From an uncultured Bacteroidales bacterium (GTDB lineage: Bacteria > Bacteroidota > Bacteroidia > Bacteroidales > Muribaculaceae): 50,177 bases of DNA. The first letter of the stretch is position 1. Each line of letters begins with the position of its first letter. Positions 8,503 through 16,921 of this stretch are shown piece by piece. The notes under the pieces are model-generated. The model had not been told where the DNA came from. It worked only from the letters and a program-made list of their open reading frames with translations, and made no database searches. The stretch spans positions 1 to 50,177 of the forward strand of contig CAMWPM010000011.1 in assembly GCA_947176235.1 (NCBI GenBank). The letters are read 5' to 3'. The position numbers and the translations under genes are program-made.

Positions 8503-8910
8503 ATGGCCTACAAAATTGAAGAAATCGAAGGAATCGGCATCGCATACGCCGAGAAACTTGAAGCAGCCGGAGTGAAAACAACAGAAGCTCTGCTTGAGCG
8601 TGCCGCCACTCCCAAAGACCGTAAGAAACTTGCCGAGGAAACCGGCATCTCCGAGAAGCTCATCCTGAAGTGGGCCAACCATGCAGACCTTTTCCGCATC
8701 AAGGGTGTGGCAGGTCAGTTTGCCGAACTGCTTGAGGCTTCGGGCGTGGACACTGTGAAGGAGTTCCGTCACCGTGTAGCCGCTAATCTCCAGCCGAAGA
8801 TGGTGGAGGTGAATGATGAGAAGCATCTTTGCAAGCGTGTTCCCTCGGTGACTGAACTTGAGAAGATGATCGCACAGGCTAAGGAGCTTGAGCCGAAGAT
8901 CAGCTATTGA
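8503..8910 (+). CDS. Helix-hairpin-helix protein, DUF4332-like
   Basis: A 135-residue cytoplasmic protein with two helix-hairpin-helix-like units: IEEIEGIGIAYAEKLEAAGV near the start and FRIKGVAGQFAELLEASGVD near residues 64-83. This matches the DUF4332 family, proteins resembling the HhH region of DNA-binding and RNA polymerase alpha C-terminal domains. The repeated G-[IV]-G/A-x-x-[FY]-A-E-x-L-E motif suggests nucleic-acid binding, but no activity is known to me. A single-gene unit ended by the terminator at 8963. Confidence 0.85.
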   Translation: MAYKIEEIEGIGIAYAEKLEAAGVKTTEALLERAATPKDRKKLAEETGISEKLILKWANHADLFRIKGVAGQFAELLEASGVDTVKEFRHRVAANLQPKMVEVNDEKHLCKRVPSVTELEKMIAQAKELEPKISY

Positions 8911-8962
8911 TAAATCTGACGCGCTCTGCACGTCGTATGTGTAGTGCGGGCGATATGATATG

Positions 8963-8996
8963 ACGGTGTGCCGTAAGATCGGCGCACCGTTTTTTT
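8963..8996 (+). terminator. Intrinsic terminator after the DUF4332-like gene
   Basis: An 11-bp stem with one G-T wobble (ACGGTGTGCCG 8963-8973 with CGGCGCACCGT 8980-8990), a 6-base loop and a run of seven T. Confidence 0.92.
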
Positions 8997-9039
8997 AGTT
9001 GAGAGTTGAGAGGAATGGGAGGGGTGGGAGGAATGAGGA

Positions 9040-9067
9040 ATGCATGATGCACGATGCACAATGCACA
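9040..9067. repeat. Four-unit 7-bp tandem repeat (ATGCACR-like)
   Basis: Units ATGCATG, ATGCACG, ATGCACA, ATGCACA follow one another without gaps. They lie in the 9001-9392 gene-free region just after a purine-rich stretch (9001-9039). No coding potential. Confidence 0.8.
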
Positions 9068-9121
9068 ATTGTTGGAGGATGGAAATCTCGCGCAAAGGTC
9101 TAAAGGTGGGAAGAAGTAGTA

Positions 9122-9211
9122 CAGCCCCGCAGGGGCTGGTGGTTATTTGTCAGGGGCTGTTCCCGGCGTGTCACCACGCCGGGTTAACCAGATGTTGTGC
9201 CTCCGGCACAA
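9122..9211. repeat. Cluster of three perfect hairpins (REP-like intergenic element)
   Basis: Three perfect inverted repeats lie in 90 bp: CAGCCCC/GGGGCTG (9122-9128 and 9132-9138), CCCGGCGTG/CACGCCGGG (9162-9170 and 9175-9183) and TTGTGCC/GGCACAA (9195-9201 and 9205-9211), each with a 3-4 base loop. None is followed by a T run, so they do not look like ordinary terminators. The compound form resembles REP-type intergenic elements. Copies elsewhere in the genome cannot be checked here. Confidence 0.7.
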
Positions 9212-9283
9212 GGTGGTTGGGAGTCGATGGGATGGATGGGAGGCTATGAGAGGGTTTGGAGGAGACTGGTGCCTTCGGGGGGT

Positions 9284-9335
9284 GGGCGCGATGTATCTTG
9301 CTACGCAAGCGCTGACGCGATAGCGCGCCCCTACT
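9284..9335. repeat. Dispersed hyphenated palindrome, copy 1
   Basis: Begins GGGCGCGAT, passes through TATCTTGCTACGCAAGCGCT and ends GCGCGCCCCTACT, so the ends can pair. The middle also contains TTGCTACGCAAG, which could form a small inner stem. Nearly the same sequence recurs at 40115-40165 and a shortened form at 22633-22656. Downstream (9337-9390) there are decayed partial copies of the GCGCTGAnGCGAT segment. Confidence 0.8.
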
Positions 9336-9392
9336 GCATGCGCTGAAGCGATAGCACGCCCAGACTGGCGCGCTGATGCGATGACGCGGGGA

Positions 9393-10727
9393 TCAGAGGT
9401 GGATGGTGAAGCGGGTGAGGCGGTCGGCGGGTGAGGTGGCGAGGGAGAAGCGGAGCCGATGGGCTGACAGGACTTCGTTGACGAGCATCAAACCTATGCC
9501 GTTGCCGTCGGGACGGGTGGTGAAGAATGGTGAGAAGAGGCGGGATGCTACGTCGTCGGAGATGCCGTGACCGTTATCGGAGATGGTGAGCAACGGACTG
9601 ACACCAGCCGTGAGGGTGAGGTTGACGCAAGGGGGGCGGTCGGGGGGATTCTGCGAGGCACTCTCGGCTCCATTTTTGACGATGTTGACGAGCACCTGCT
9701 CCATAAGGACAGCATCAAGCGTCATGCGTACCGGACGGTCGGGGAGATCGAGAACAAAACGGACACCACGTGATGTGCATGCACTTTCGAGAAGTGGGGC
9801 GCAGTCGGTGATGAGCGAAGTGAGGTCGACGGGACGAGGTTCGGGGGCGGGAATGCGGACCGCACGGGCGAGGCGCGAGACGAATGAAGCCGTCTCGGAA
9901 GCACGGTCGGAGCAAGCGCGGAGGACGGGGATGAGTTCGGCGCGGTAGTCGGGATTGTCGGAAAGAATCTCGGAGATGGTGGCGAGGGAGGATGAGAGGG
10001 AGGCAACGGTGTTGTTGACTTCGTGGGAGAGGATGCGCAGGACCTTGCCGTAGGCTGCGCGTTCGGCGCGACGAACTTCGTCGGTCATAGACTCGATGAG
10101 GAAGAAGGGATGGACATAGCCGCGATCCATAAATCCGAGGCGCGAACAGCGATAGATCATCGAGTCGTTGAGGCGGAGTTCGCGGACCTCGCTCTGAGCA
10201 AGAGATGAGAGGCACTGCCCGACGGGCGTGTCGAATTCCGACAGGGGTTTGTCTATTACGTCGGACGCGGAATTACCGGACGTGAGGAGCTGAACAGCTA
10301 CCGGGTTGGCAAGTGAGATGCGATCGTTGGAGTCGAGCATGATTACTGCCATAGGGCAGACCTGGAGAAGACGGTCGAGGAGGCGGTCCTGCTCCTGGAT
10401 GCGGATTCGCTCCTCGCGGAGGGTGAACATCATGCGGTTGAAAATGTCGATGATGCGGTCGGCTTCACGCTGCCCGACGTGGGCGAGGCGACTGCTGAAA
10501 TCGCGAGCCTTGAGGAGGTCGGCACCGAGGGCTATGGAGCGGAGCGCGCGCACCACGGATTCGTAGAATACGATGGAAATAACGGCAAGCAGGACAGCAA
10601 TGCCGCGTGCAGTCCAGCAAATCCATTCGGGAATACCATCGGTGCAAGATAAGGCAATGGCAAGGACGGCGGCAGCGATGAGAGCTACGGCAAGGAGAAT
10701 CTGGATGTGGATTACACGAAGCTGCAT
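9393..10727 (-). CDS. PAS-containing sensor histidine kinase of the efflux operon
   Basis: A 444-residue membrane kinase. Two N-terminal helices (about 9-28 and 37-56) enclose only a short periplasmic loop. Then come a HAMP-like linker to about 110, a PAS domain (about 120-220; VCPMAVIMLDSNDRISLANP), the phosphoacceptor box ILSHEVNNTVASL, and an ATPase domain with NIVKNGAESA (N box), ISDNGHGI (G1) and GNGIGLMLV (G2). The H-box form is that of NtrB-like kinases. With so little periplasm, it may sense a membrane or cytoplasmic signal through the PAS domain. It overlaps the regulator gene by one base (TGATG), and the two surely form a pair. Last gene of the operon. Confidence 0.93.
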   Translation of the reverse strand: MQLRVIHIQILLAVALIAAAVLAIALSCTDGIPEWICWTARGIAVLLAVISIVFYESVVRALRSIALGADLLKARDFSSRLAHVGQREADRIIDIFNRMMFTLREERIRIQEQDRLLDRLLQVCPMAVIMLDSNDRISLANPVAVQLLTSGNSASDVIDKPLSEFDTPVGQCLSSLAQSEVRELRLNDSMIYRCSRLGFMDRGYVHPFFLIESMTDEVRRAERAAYGKVLRILSHEVNNTVASLSSSLATISEILSDNPDYRAELIPVLRACSDRASETASFVSRLARAVRIPAPEPRPVDLTSLITDCAPLLESACTSRGVRFVLDLPDRPVRMTLDAVLMEQVLVNIVKNGAESASQNPPDRPPCVNLTLTAGVSPLLTISDNGHGISDDVASRLFSPFFTTRPDGNGIGLMLVNEVLSAHRLRFSLATSPADRLTRFTIHL

Positions 10728-12052
10728 CAGCGTATTCCGTATTTGTCGAGACGACGGTAGAGTGACTGGCGGGTAATGCCGAGGATGGCTGCGGCGCGGG
10801 AAAGATTTCCACCGGATTCAGCCATCGCCCGCAGGACGGCATCGCGCTCTCCGGCTTCGAGGCGTGAGGCTGTCTCAACGGGTCTGCCGAGGTCGAGTGC
10901 AATGAAGTGGTCGGGGGTGAGGAGTGAGGCTCCTGACGTGAGGATGGCGCGCTCGACTACGTTCTTGAGCTGGCGTACGTTGCCGGGCCATGGGAGGGAT
11001 GAAAGGAGCGCGAGGGCGTCGGGGTGGACGGTGGGAGCGGGTATGCCGGCGGACGCGGCGTAAGAGCGGATGATGTGGGAGACGAGGAGAGGAATATCAC
11101 CCTGACGCTCGCGGAGCGCCGGAAGATGGAGGGAGATGAGGTTGATGCGATAGAAGAGATCTTCGCGGAAGGAGCGGTCGGCAACCATGGAGTGGAGGTC
11201 GGCGTTGGTGGCGCAGACGAGGCGGAAGTCGGCACGACGGGTGTTGCTGTCGCCGAGAGGTTCGAAGGTGTGCTCCTGGAGGACACGCAGGAGCTTGACC
11301 TGACAGTTGAGGTCGAGGTCGCCGATCTCGTCGAGGAAAATCGTGCCACCGTCAGCCATCTCGAAACGTCCTTTGCGGTCAGCCACGGCTCCGGTGAATG
11401 CTCCCTTGCGATGACCGAACATCTCGCTTTCGAAGAGAGAGGAGGCGATACCGCCAAGGTTGACCTTGACGAACGGACCTGAGCGTCGACGGCTGTTGCG
11501 GTGGAGCGCTTCGGCAATAAGCTCCTTACCGGTGCCGTTCTCGCCGGTGATGAGGACGGGGGCATCGGTCGGGGCGATGCGCCGGACTGTGTCGAGGACA
11601 TTGAGGAGCGCCGGATCGGATCCGATTATCATAGATCGATCGAAGTCGGCAATAACGTCGGGGGAGGCGGGAGTGGCGGAGAGGCTCAGGGCACTGTCGA
11701 CGCGGGCAAGAAGGGTAGCGTTGTCCCAGGGCTTGGTGATGAAGTCGAAAGCTCCGGAACGGATGCCCTCGACTGCAAGGGGAATGGACCCCCATGCGGT
11801 GATGAGGATGACGGGGAGCCCGGGGTGGAAGACGCGGATGCGTCGCATCAGTGCGAGCCCTTCGTCGCCGGTGGTGGCGCGGGAGAAATTGAGATCAAGG
11901 ATGACGAGATCGGGGCGCGTGGCGTGAATCACTTCCATAGCCTCGTCGGGGGAAGCGGCAACCGTCACTTCATGACCATGTCGCCCAAGCAGAAGCTTAA
12001 GCGACATGCGAACGGCGGCATCATCGTCAATTACAAGTATCATAGACTGCAA
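10727..12052 (-). CDS. NtrC-family sigma-54 enhancer-binding response regulator
   Basis: A 441-residue regulator with all three NtrC domains. The receiver (1-120) has the acidic pocket Asp9-Asp10-Asp11 and phosphoacceptor Asp53. The AAA+ domain has Walker A GENGTGKE, the sigma-54 contact loop GAFTGA, and Walker B GGTIFLDEIGDL. The C-terminal Fis-type helix-turn-helix reads NLSRAAAILGITRQSLYRRL. Phosphorylated by the overlapping kinase, it should hexamerise and open sigma-54 promoters. A near-perfect sigma-54 promoter stands before the first gene of this same operon (18211-18227), so it probably activates its own synthesis and that of the pump. It lies 18 bp after the TolC gene. Confidence 0.96.
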   Translation of the reverse strand: MQSMILVIDDDAAVRMSLKLLLGRHGHEVTVAASPDEAMEVIHATRPDLVILDLNFSRATTGDEGLALMRRIRVFHPGLPVILITAWGSIPLAVEGIRSGAFDFITKPWDNATLLARVDSALSLSATPASPDVIADFDRSMIIGSDPALLNVLDTVRRIAPTDAPVLITGENGTGKELIAEALHRNSRRRSGPFVKVNLGGIASSLFESEMFGHRKGAFTGAVADRKGRFEMADGGTIFLDEIGDLDLNCQVKLLRVLQEHTFEPLGDSNTRRADFRLVCATNADLHSMVADRSFREDLFYRINLISLHLPALRERQGDIPLLVSHIIRSYAASAGIPAPTVHPDALALLSSLPWPGNVRQLKNVVERAILTSGASLLTPDHFIALDLGRPVETASRLEAGERDAVLRAMAESGGNLSRAAAILGITRQSLYRRLDKYGIR

Positions 12053-12070
12053 AGATAATAAAAAATCGGA

Positions 12071-13591
12071 TTATTTCTTTGCAACAGATTCGTCGAAAAT
12101 GAGGGGTGCGTCGATGGCGTAGTCCCAGAGGGTGAGTGAGCGGAGCTGATAATAGTAGTACCAGCAGAGGTACATGTCGTCGACTACGGCGCGGCGACGC
12201 TCGTCCTTGGAGACGCGGGAGTCGTTGAGATCGAGGGTGGAGATGCGTCCGACCATGAAGGTCTCGACGTTGGTGTCGTAGCGGCGGGTTGCGATTGAGT
12301 CGGATTCAAGTGAGATGTCGAGCTGGCGGCGCTGATGGTTGAATCGCTCGACGAGGATGAAGATGTCCTGCTCGAAGTCCATCCGCTCCTTGCGCAGGCG
12401 CGACTCGATGACGTCGCGGTTGCTCTTGGCAACGCGAACCTTGCCAGCGCGTTTGCCCCAGTCGAGGATGGGGATGCGGAATCCGATCTCGACGATCTGA
12501 TTGTCGCGGAGGGGATCGTAGGCGGAAGCGAGGCGGGATGATGTGCCGGTGTAGCCGATCTGGGCGAAGAGGGAGATGGAACGGCGGTCGGCGACGGCGC
12601 GAGCCACCTCGTAGTCGGCTTCAAGCTGACGGCGACGTACGGATCGGGCGAAAGAGTTGCGCTCGAGAGCCTTTGAAAGTACGTCGGAATAGACGACGGA
12701 TGAGAGGGGGACTGACTCGGGAAGGACCGGATCGAGGTTGACGGTCTCGTCCTCAATGGAAAGGAATGCACGAAGTCCGAACATGGCGGACTGATAGTCG
12801 GTCTGGCGTGATGTGAGCTCGCTTTCGGCCGAGAGGGCGTTGAGCTGGAGCTGCAGGAGGTCGTTGCGGCTGATCTGTCCCATGGAATACTTTGCCTCCG
12901 CCACTTCGAAGAGGCGGTTGGCGTTGTCGAAGTTCTGCCGTGCAATGGAGAGGTTGACCTTGGACATGAGGAGGTTGAAGAAATGGCGGACAGCGGTCAT
13001 GGCTACCTCCTCGGTGGCGGATAGAAAGCGTGCCATAGCTTCACGGTAGCGCACAGGCTCGATACGGCGGTTCCAGCGGACGTGGTTGACGCCGAATATG
13101 GGCTGGTTGAGGGTGAGGGCGATGGGGACCGACATGAGGCGGTTGGGGGATCCGATGCCCGACTCGAGCTGATGGACCCAGTCGAGGGAGGTGCTGAGGC
13201 GAAGCGTTCCGCCAGTGGGCCAGATGGACTGGGTTATTCCTACTTCGGCTTCCATCTCCAGGACGTTGTTGCGGACAAAGGTGTAGGATCCGTCTTCAAG
13301 CTGATAGGAGGAGTAGCTCTTGCGGTAGGATGGGATGGTGGCGTCGAAAGATACCTCGGGGAGGAGATCGGCGCGGTAGGTGCGATAATTCCAGTAGGCA
13401 GTGCGAAGCTCGTTGAGAGCGACGGCAGCATCGACACTGTTGACGCGGGCGATGGAAATCGCCTCGTCGAGAGTGATGGGGGTGAGGACGGGATCCACTC
13501 CCCCCTCATCCTGCGCCCGGACCGCCAATCCCTTGGCAGCCACGAGCAGGATGAAAATGTAAATGTAAATCGGACAGTGCTTTATCATCAT
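12071..13591 (-). CDS. TolC-family outer-membrane efflux channel
   Basis: From the ATG at 13591 the protein is 506 residues. This start is chosen because it gives a proper signal peptide (IKHCPIYIYIFILLVAAKGL, cleavage near VRA-QDE), while the longer frame overlaps the permease gene. The mature part has the TolC pattern of two similar halves: LDEAISIARVNSVDAAVALNEL, long coiled helices (ARQNFDNANRLFEVAEAKYS then MGQISRNDLLQLQLNALSAE), and IPILDWGKRAGKVRVAKSNRD in the second half. It should form the trimeric exit duct for the ABC pump encoded just upstream (37-bp gap). Confidence 0.9.
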   Translation of the reverse strand: MMIKHCPIYIYIFILLVAAKGLAVRAQDEGGVDPVLTPITLDEAISIARVNSVDAAVALNELRTAYWNYRTYRADLLPEVSFDATIPSYRKSYSSYQLEDGSYTFVRNNVLEMEAEVGITQSIWPTGGTLRLSTSLDWVHQLESGIGSPNRLMSVPIALTLNQPIFGVNHVRWNRRIEPVRYREAMARFLSATEEVAMTAVRHFFNLLMSKVNLSIARQNFDNANRLFEVAEAKYSMGQISRNDLLQLQLNALSAESELTSRQTDYQSAMFGLRAFLSIEDETVNLDPVLPESVPLSSVVYSDVLSKALERNSFARSVRRRQLEADYEVARAVADRRSISLFAQIGYTGTSSRLASAYDPLRDNQIVEIGFRIPILDWGKRAGKVRVAKSNRDVIESRLRKERMDFEQDIFILVERFNHQRRQLDISLESDSIATRRYDTNVETFMVGRISTLDLNDSRVSKDERRRAVVDDMYLCWYYYYQLRSLTLWDYAIDAPLIFDESVAKK

Positions 13592-13628
13592 ATAACAACT
13601 ATTTATTGATGGTAAGTGGGAGAGATAA

Positions 13629-14897
13629 TCAATCGTCCTTGAGGGCGACAGCCGGAGCAATGTGCATGGCGCGCCATGCGGGGATGGCAACCCCGATGAG
13701 AATCATCAGAGCCATAGATGCCCATGCGAGACCGACGCAGGCGAAGAATCGTGAGGCGACGAAATAGCCATGGTAGTTGAAGTTGAGTTCCCAATGGGTG
13801 AGCGCCCAGTCGATGATAGCGGCGAACGGAGTGACGAACAGCAGGATAAGCTGTCCCTCGGTAATGATGCGCCGGAATATCATTGAAGCAGATGCACCAC
13901 AGGTCATGCGGAGAGCGATCTCGCGAGTGCGACGACGCGTGCGGAACCAGAAGGTGCCGAGAATGCCGAGGAAGATGTTGAGGGCAAGGAAGCCGATGAC
14001 GAAGAACTGCTGGCGCATGTACCAGAGGTTGCCCTTGATGTGACCGTGACGGACATCCTTGAAGGAACGGACGGCAGAAATGCGGTAGTTGCCGGACTTG
14101 ATGTTGCGGGAGGCGTCGACCATCAGATTCTTGATAAAATCGGGGGAATCCATGTTTTCGTAGACGCGGAGGGTCATTTCGTTGACTGCCCAATAGTAGT
14201 TCTCAGGAAGAATCGTGAACATGAAAGACTGAATCTGATTCTTATCGGAGAAGTCGTCGTAACGGAATGGCTTGTAAGTGCCGACAAGAGGAATAGAGTC
14301 ACCTCTCCAGCCGTCAAGATTAAACGGTTTTCCCTTAAATTCGGAAACGGGCGGAACATCGGGTGCGAGATGGTCGAAGAGATTGTCGGCGGCAAGGAAT
14401 CCCCAGTAACATTCACTGAGAAGGCGAGAGAGCTCTTCGGGAGACTCGCCATTGGATCCGCGCATGCGGAACACAATCGGGAATGAGGGGGAGACGGGAC
14501 GCTGGACGATGTAAGCCGAAGGGTCGGAGTTAAGGGTGTCCATGTGGATGGGAGCGCCGGAGTTGGATGGATTGAAGGGGTAGGCATTGTTGGAAACAGC
14601 CACGGCTTCAACTTCGGGACGATTCTCAAGCATCTCGATGATGTTGTGGATGTCCTGATTGTTTTCCTCATCGGTGCGGTCGGGGATGAATTCAGGAGAT
14701 GAGGGGGTGAGCTTGGTGTACTGGATAAGATAGCAGTGATCGTAATCGAAACCGAGGGGCTGGTTGAAGATCGACAGCTTGCTGTAAATGTTGTCGAAGA
14801 GAAACCAGAGGACAACACTGACTATCAGGAGCTCGACGGCAATCCAGAGATTGGAGCGCCATTCGGTGAGTATCTGAGAAAAGAGTTTGCGTTTCAT
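13629..14897 (-). CDS. ABC transporter permease, MacB/FtsX type (second permease)
   Basis: A 422-residue protein with one N-terminal helix (about 18-36), a large periplasmic region (about 40-285; the MacB core position) and three C-terminal helices from about 292 onward, including the FtsX-domain signature TREIALRMTCGASASMIFRR. It ends with the family-typical PAWRAMHIAPAVALK. It overlaps the first permease gene by ATGA (14894-14897), so the two are translationally coupled and probably form a heterodimer with the separate ATPase. MacB-like pumps move substrates from periplasm to outside rather than across the inner membrane; the substrate here is unknown. Confidence 0.9.
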   Translation of the reverse strand: MKRKLFSQILTEWRSNLWIAVELLIVSVVLWFLFDNIYSKLSIFNQPLGFDYDHCYLIQYTKLTPSSPEFIPDRTDEENNQDIHNIIEMLENRPEVEAVAVSNNAYPFNPSNSGAPIHMDTLNSDPSAYIVQRPVSPSFPIVFRMRGSNGESPEELSRLLSECYWGFLAADNLFDHLAPDVPPVSEFKGKPFNLDGWRGDSIPLVGTYKPFRYDDFSDKNQIQSFMFTILPENYYWAVNEMTLRVYENMDSPDFIKNLMVDASRNIKSGNYRISAVRSFKDVRHGHIKGNLWYMRQQFFVIGFLALNIFLGILGTFWFRTRRRTREIALRMTCGASASMIFRRIITEGQLILLFVTPFAAIIDWALTHWELNFNYHGYFVASRFFACVGLAWASMALMILIGVAIPAWRAMHIAPAVALKDD

Positions 14898-16186
14898 GAT
14901 TTTCCGGAGAGAGCGTTAATGATGTTGACACGAGAGGCATTCCATGCGGGGATGCCGGCGCTAAGGAGATTGAGGATGAAGCAGAAGAACATCGCCCAGA
15001 AGAAGGTGGACCAGTGGATGAGGTGGAAGGGGCTGATGTTGGTGACGGCACCGCGACCGTAACCGGTGGAGAACACGATGTCGGCACCAAGCCATGCGAA
15101 GAGAATGGCGCATATCCAACCGATGATGCCGGCAAAAAGGGTGATGAGGAGGTTCTGTGTGATAAGGTCGAGCACGATGGTGTGGCGGGGAGCGCCGAAA
15201 GCGCGTCGGATGCCAATCTCGTGGGAGCGGCGCGAGAGGCTGCTGTGGGTCATTGAGGAAAGGTTGACCGCCGGGACGATGAGAAGGATGAGGAAGAAGA
15301 TGATGCGGGAGCGGATCTCGGCAGAATAGTCGGGGGTGGTATTCACACCATTAGAGATCGCCTGAATCTTCTGCTCGTAGGGGCGCTCGCGGTGATAGAA
15401 CACCCAACCGTCCGCCGACGCCTGGTCAGACAGTTTGTCGAACAGCATCTTGTACTCCTCCCGGATGGCAGGGAAGTCCTCCTTGTCACGTGCCAGAATA
15501 AAAGCTGACAAGCCACCCATGTAGGCATTCCACTGGAAATCGATGACTCCCGTCGTGGAGAATGGAATCCAGACTTCGGCGTAACCTGCGGAAGCAAGAG
15601 AGGAAACGTCGCGGACGACACCTGAGACGGTGTAGGGGGTGTAGTTGACTTCGATCTGCTTTCCCGCGGCGTCAATAGTCCCGAAAAGCTGTCGGCTGAT
15701 GGTCTCGTCGATTACTGCCAGAGGAACGGCTGATTCAAATTGCTCCTGAGTGAAAGGACCGCCGTTGATGAATGTGAAATCCATCACTTTCCAGTAGTTG
15801 CCGTCCACTTCACGGCAATCGACAGCCATGGTCGGGGCACCGGGGAGTGATACAGAGGTGACATTGGGTGATGACACGAAAGCGGAGACCGCTTCGGGAA
15901 CCTCCATCTGATAGAAAACTTCGCGGATAGTGTTGTAGCCAAGCGAACCGTTGGAGCAGAAATCCTCGGAGTTGCCCCACTTTGTGTTGCCGATAGATTC
16001 GCCGATTTCGACGAGCCAGCGATCACGATTGGATTCGGGAGCCATCGGGGCAACAGGCATCTCGTAGGTCATCACGGACACCATGATGAGGAAGATGGCA
16101 AGCGCTGTGCCGGCGATGGTTATGGAAGAAATGAGCGGCTGACTCCGCAGGGAGTCGAAAGCCTGACGAAAAACGTTAATCTTCAT
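14894..16186 (-). CDS. ABC transporter permease, MacB/FtsX type (first permease)
   Basis: A 430-residue permease with the same plan as its partner: an N-terminal helix (about 20-41; SITIAGTALAIFLIMVSVMT), a periplasmic domain to about 285, then three helices with the FtsX motif RRSHEIGIRRAFGAPRHTIV, and the C-terminal PAWNASRVNIINALSGK. The two permeases share topology but are clearly different in sequence. It follows the ATPase gene by 30 bp. No ATPase domain is fused, unlike E. coli MacB. Confidence 0.9.
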   Translation of the reverse strand: MKINVFRQAFDSLRSQPLISSITIAGTALAIFLIMVSVMTYEMPVAPMAPESNRDRWLVEIGESIGNTKWGNSEDFCSNGSLGYNTIREVFYQMEVPEAVSAFVSSPNVTSVSLPGAPTMAVDCREVDGNYWKVMDFTFINGGPFTQEQFESAVPLAVIDETISRQLFGTIDAAGKQIEVNYTPYTVSGVVRDVSSLASAGYAEVWIPFSTTGVIDFQWNAYMGGLSAFILARDKEDFPAIREEYKMLFDKLSDQASADGWVFYHRERPYEQKIQAISNGVNTTPDYSAEIRSRIIFFLILLIVPAVNLSSMTHSSLSRRSHEIGIRRAFGAPRHTIVLDLITQNLLITLFAGIIGWICAILFAWLGADIVFSTGYGRGAVTNISPFHLIHWSTFFWAMFFCFILNLLSAGIPAWNASRVNIINALSGKS

Positions 16187-16216
16187 GATTGGATAATTGA
16201 TAAGAGAGAAAGGGAT

Positions 16217-16888
16217 TTACTGGATCTGGCGGCCGTCGAAGAAGCGGATGATGCGGCTGGTCATACGTGCCTGTTCTTCATTGTGGGTCACCATCATTAT
16301 GGTGTGTCCGTCGTTTTCGTTGAGGGAGAGAAGAAGTTCCATGACCTCGGCGCCCATGTGGGAGTCAAGGTTACCGGTGGGCTCGTCGGCGAGGATGATG
16401 CCGGGTGTACCGACGATTGCGCGGGCAATAGCTACGCGCTGGCACTGACCGCCCGAAAGCTGTGAGGGACGATGGCGGAGACGGTGGGAGAGTCCGACAC
16501 GCTCAAGGACATGTTCCACTCGCTCCTTGCGTTCGCCGCGTGACATTGAGCGATAAGTGAGGGGAAGCTCCACGTTGTCGAACACGTTGAGCGAGTCGAT
16601 GAGGTGGAAGCTCTGGAATACGAATCCGATGCGGGCGTTGCGGAATCGGGCGAGGGCGAGGTCGGAGAGTGCGGACGTGTTGGTGTCGTCGATCGTGACA
16701 ATGCCGGACGTGGGGGAGTCGAGAAGTCCGACGATATTGAGAAGGGTGGACTTGCCGCAACCGGAGGGACCCATGATGCTGACAAACTGTCCTTTTTCGA
16801 TTTCAAGATTCACGTTGTCGAGGGCGATTGTCTCGATTTCGTCGGTGCGGTAGAGCTTGTTGATGCCGCTAAGCTGAATAATTGCCAT
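16217..16888 (-). CDS. ABC transporter ATP-binding protein, MacB/LolD type
   Basis: A 223-residue ATPase with Walker A GPSGCGKST, Q-loop VFQSFHLIDSLNVFDN, signature LSGGQCQRVAIARAI, Walker B plus D-loop ILADEPTGNLDS, and switch histidine in MMVTHNEEQA. The length and the segment around FQSFHLIDSL put it in the MacB/LolD (type VII) subfamily, which drives conformational movement of FtsX-type permeases. It is encoded between adaptor and permeases, completing the pump. Confidence 0.95.
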   Translation of the reverse strand: MAIIQLSGINKLYRTDEIETIALDNVNLEIEKGQFVSIMGPSGCGKSTLLNIVGLLDSPTSGIVTIDDTNTSALSDLALARFRNARIGFVFQSFHLIDSLNVFDNVELPLTYRSMSRGERKERVEHVLERVGLSHRLRHRPSQLSGGQCQRVAIARAIVGTPGIILADEPTGNLDSHMGAEVMELLLSLNENDGHTIMMVTHNEEQARMTSRIIRFFDGRQIQ

Positions 16889-16921
16889 AATGATTGATTT
16901 TTTTACTAAGTTGTACCTACT

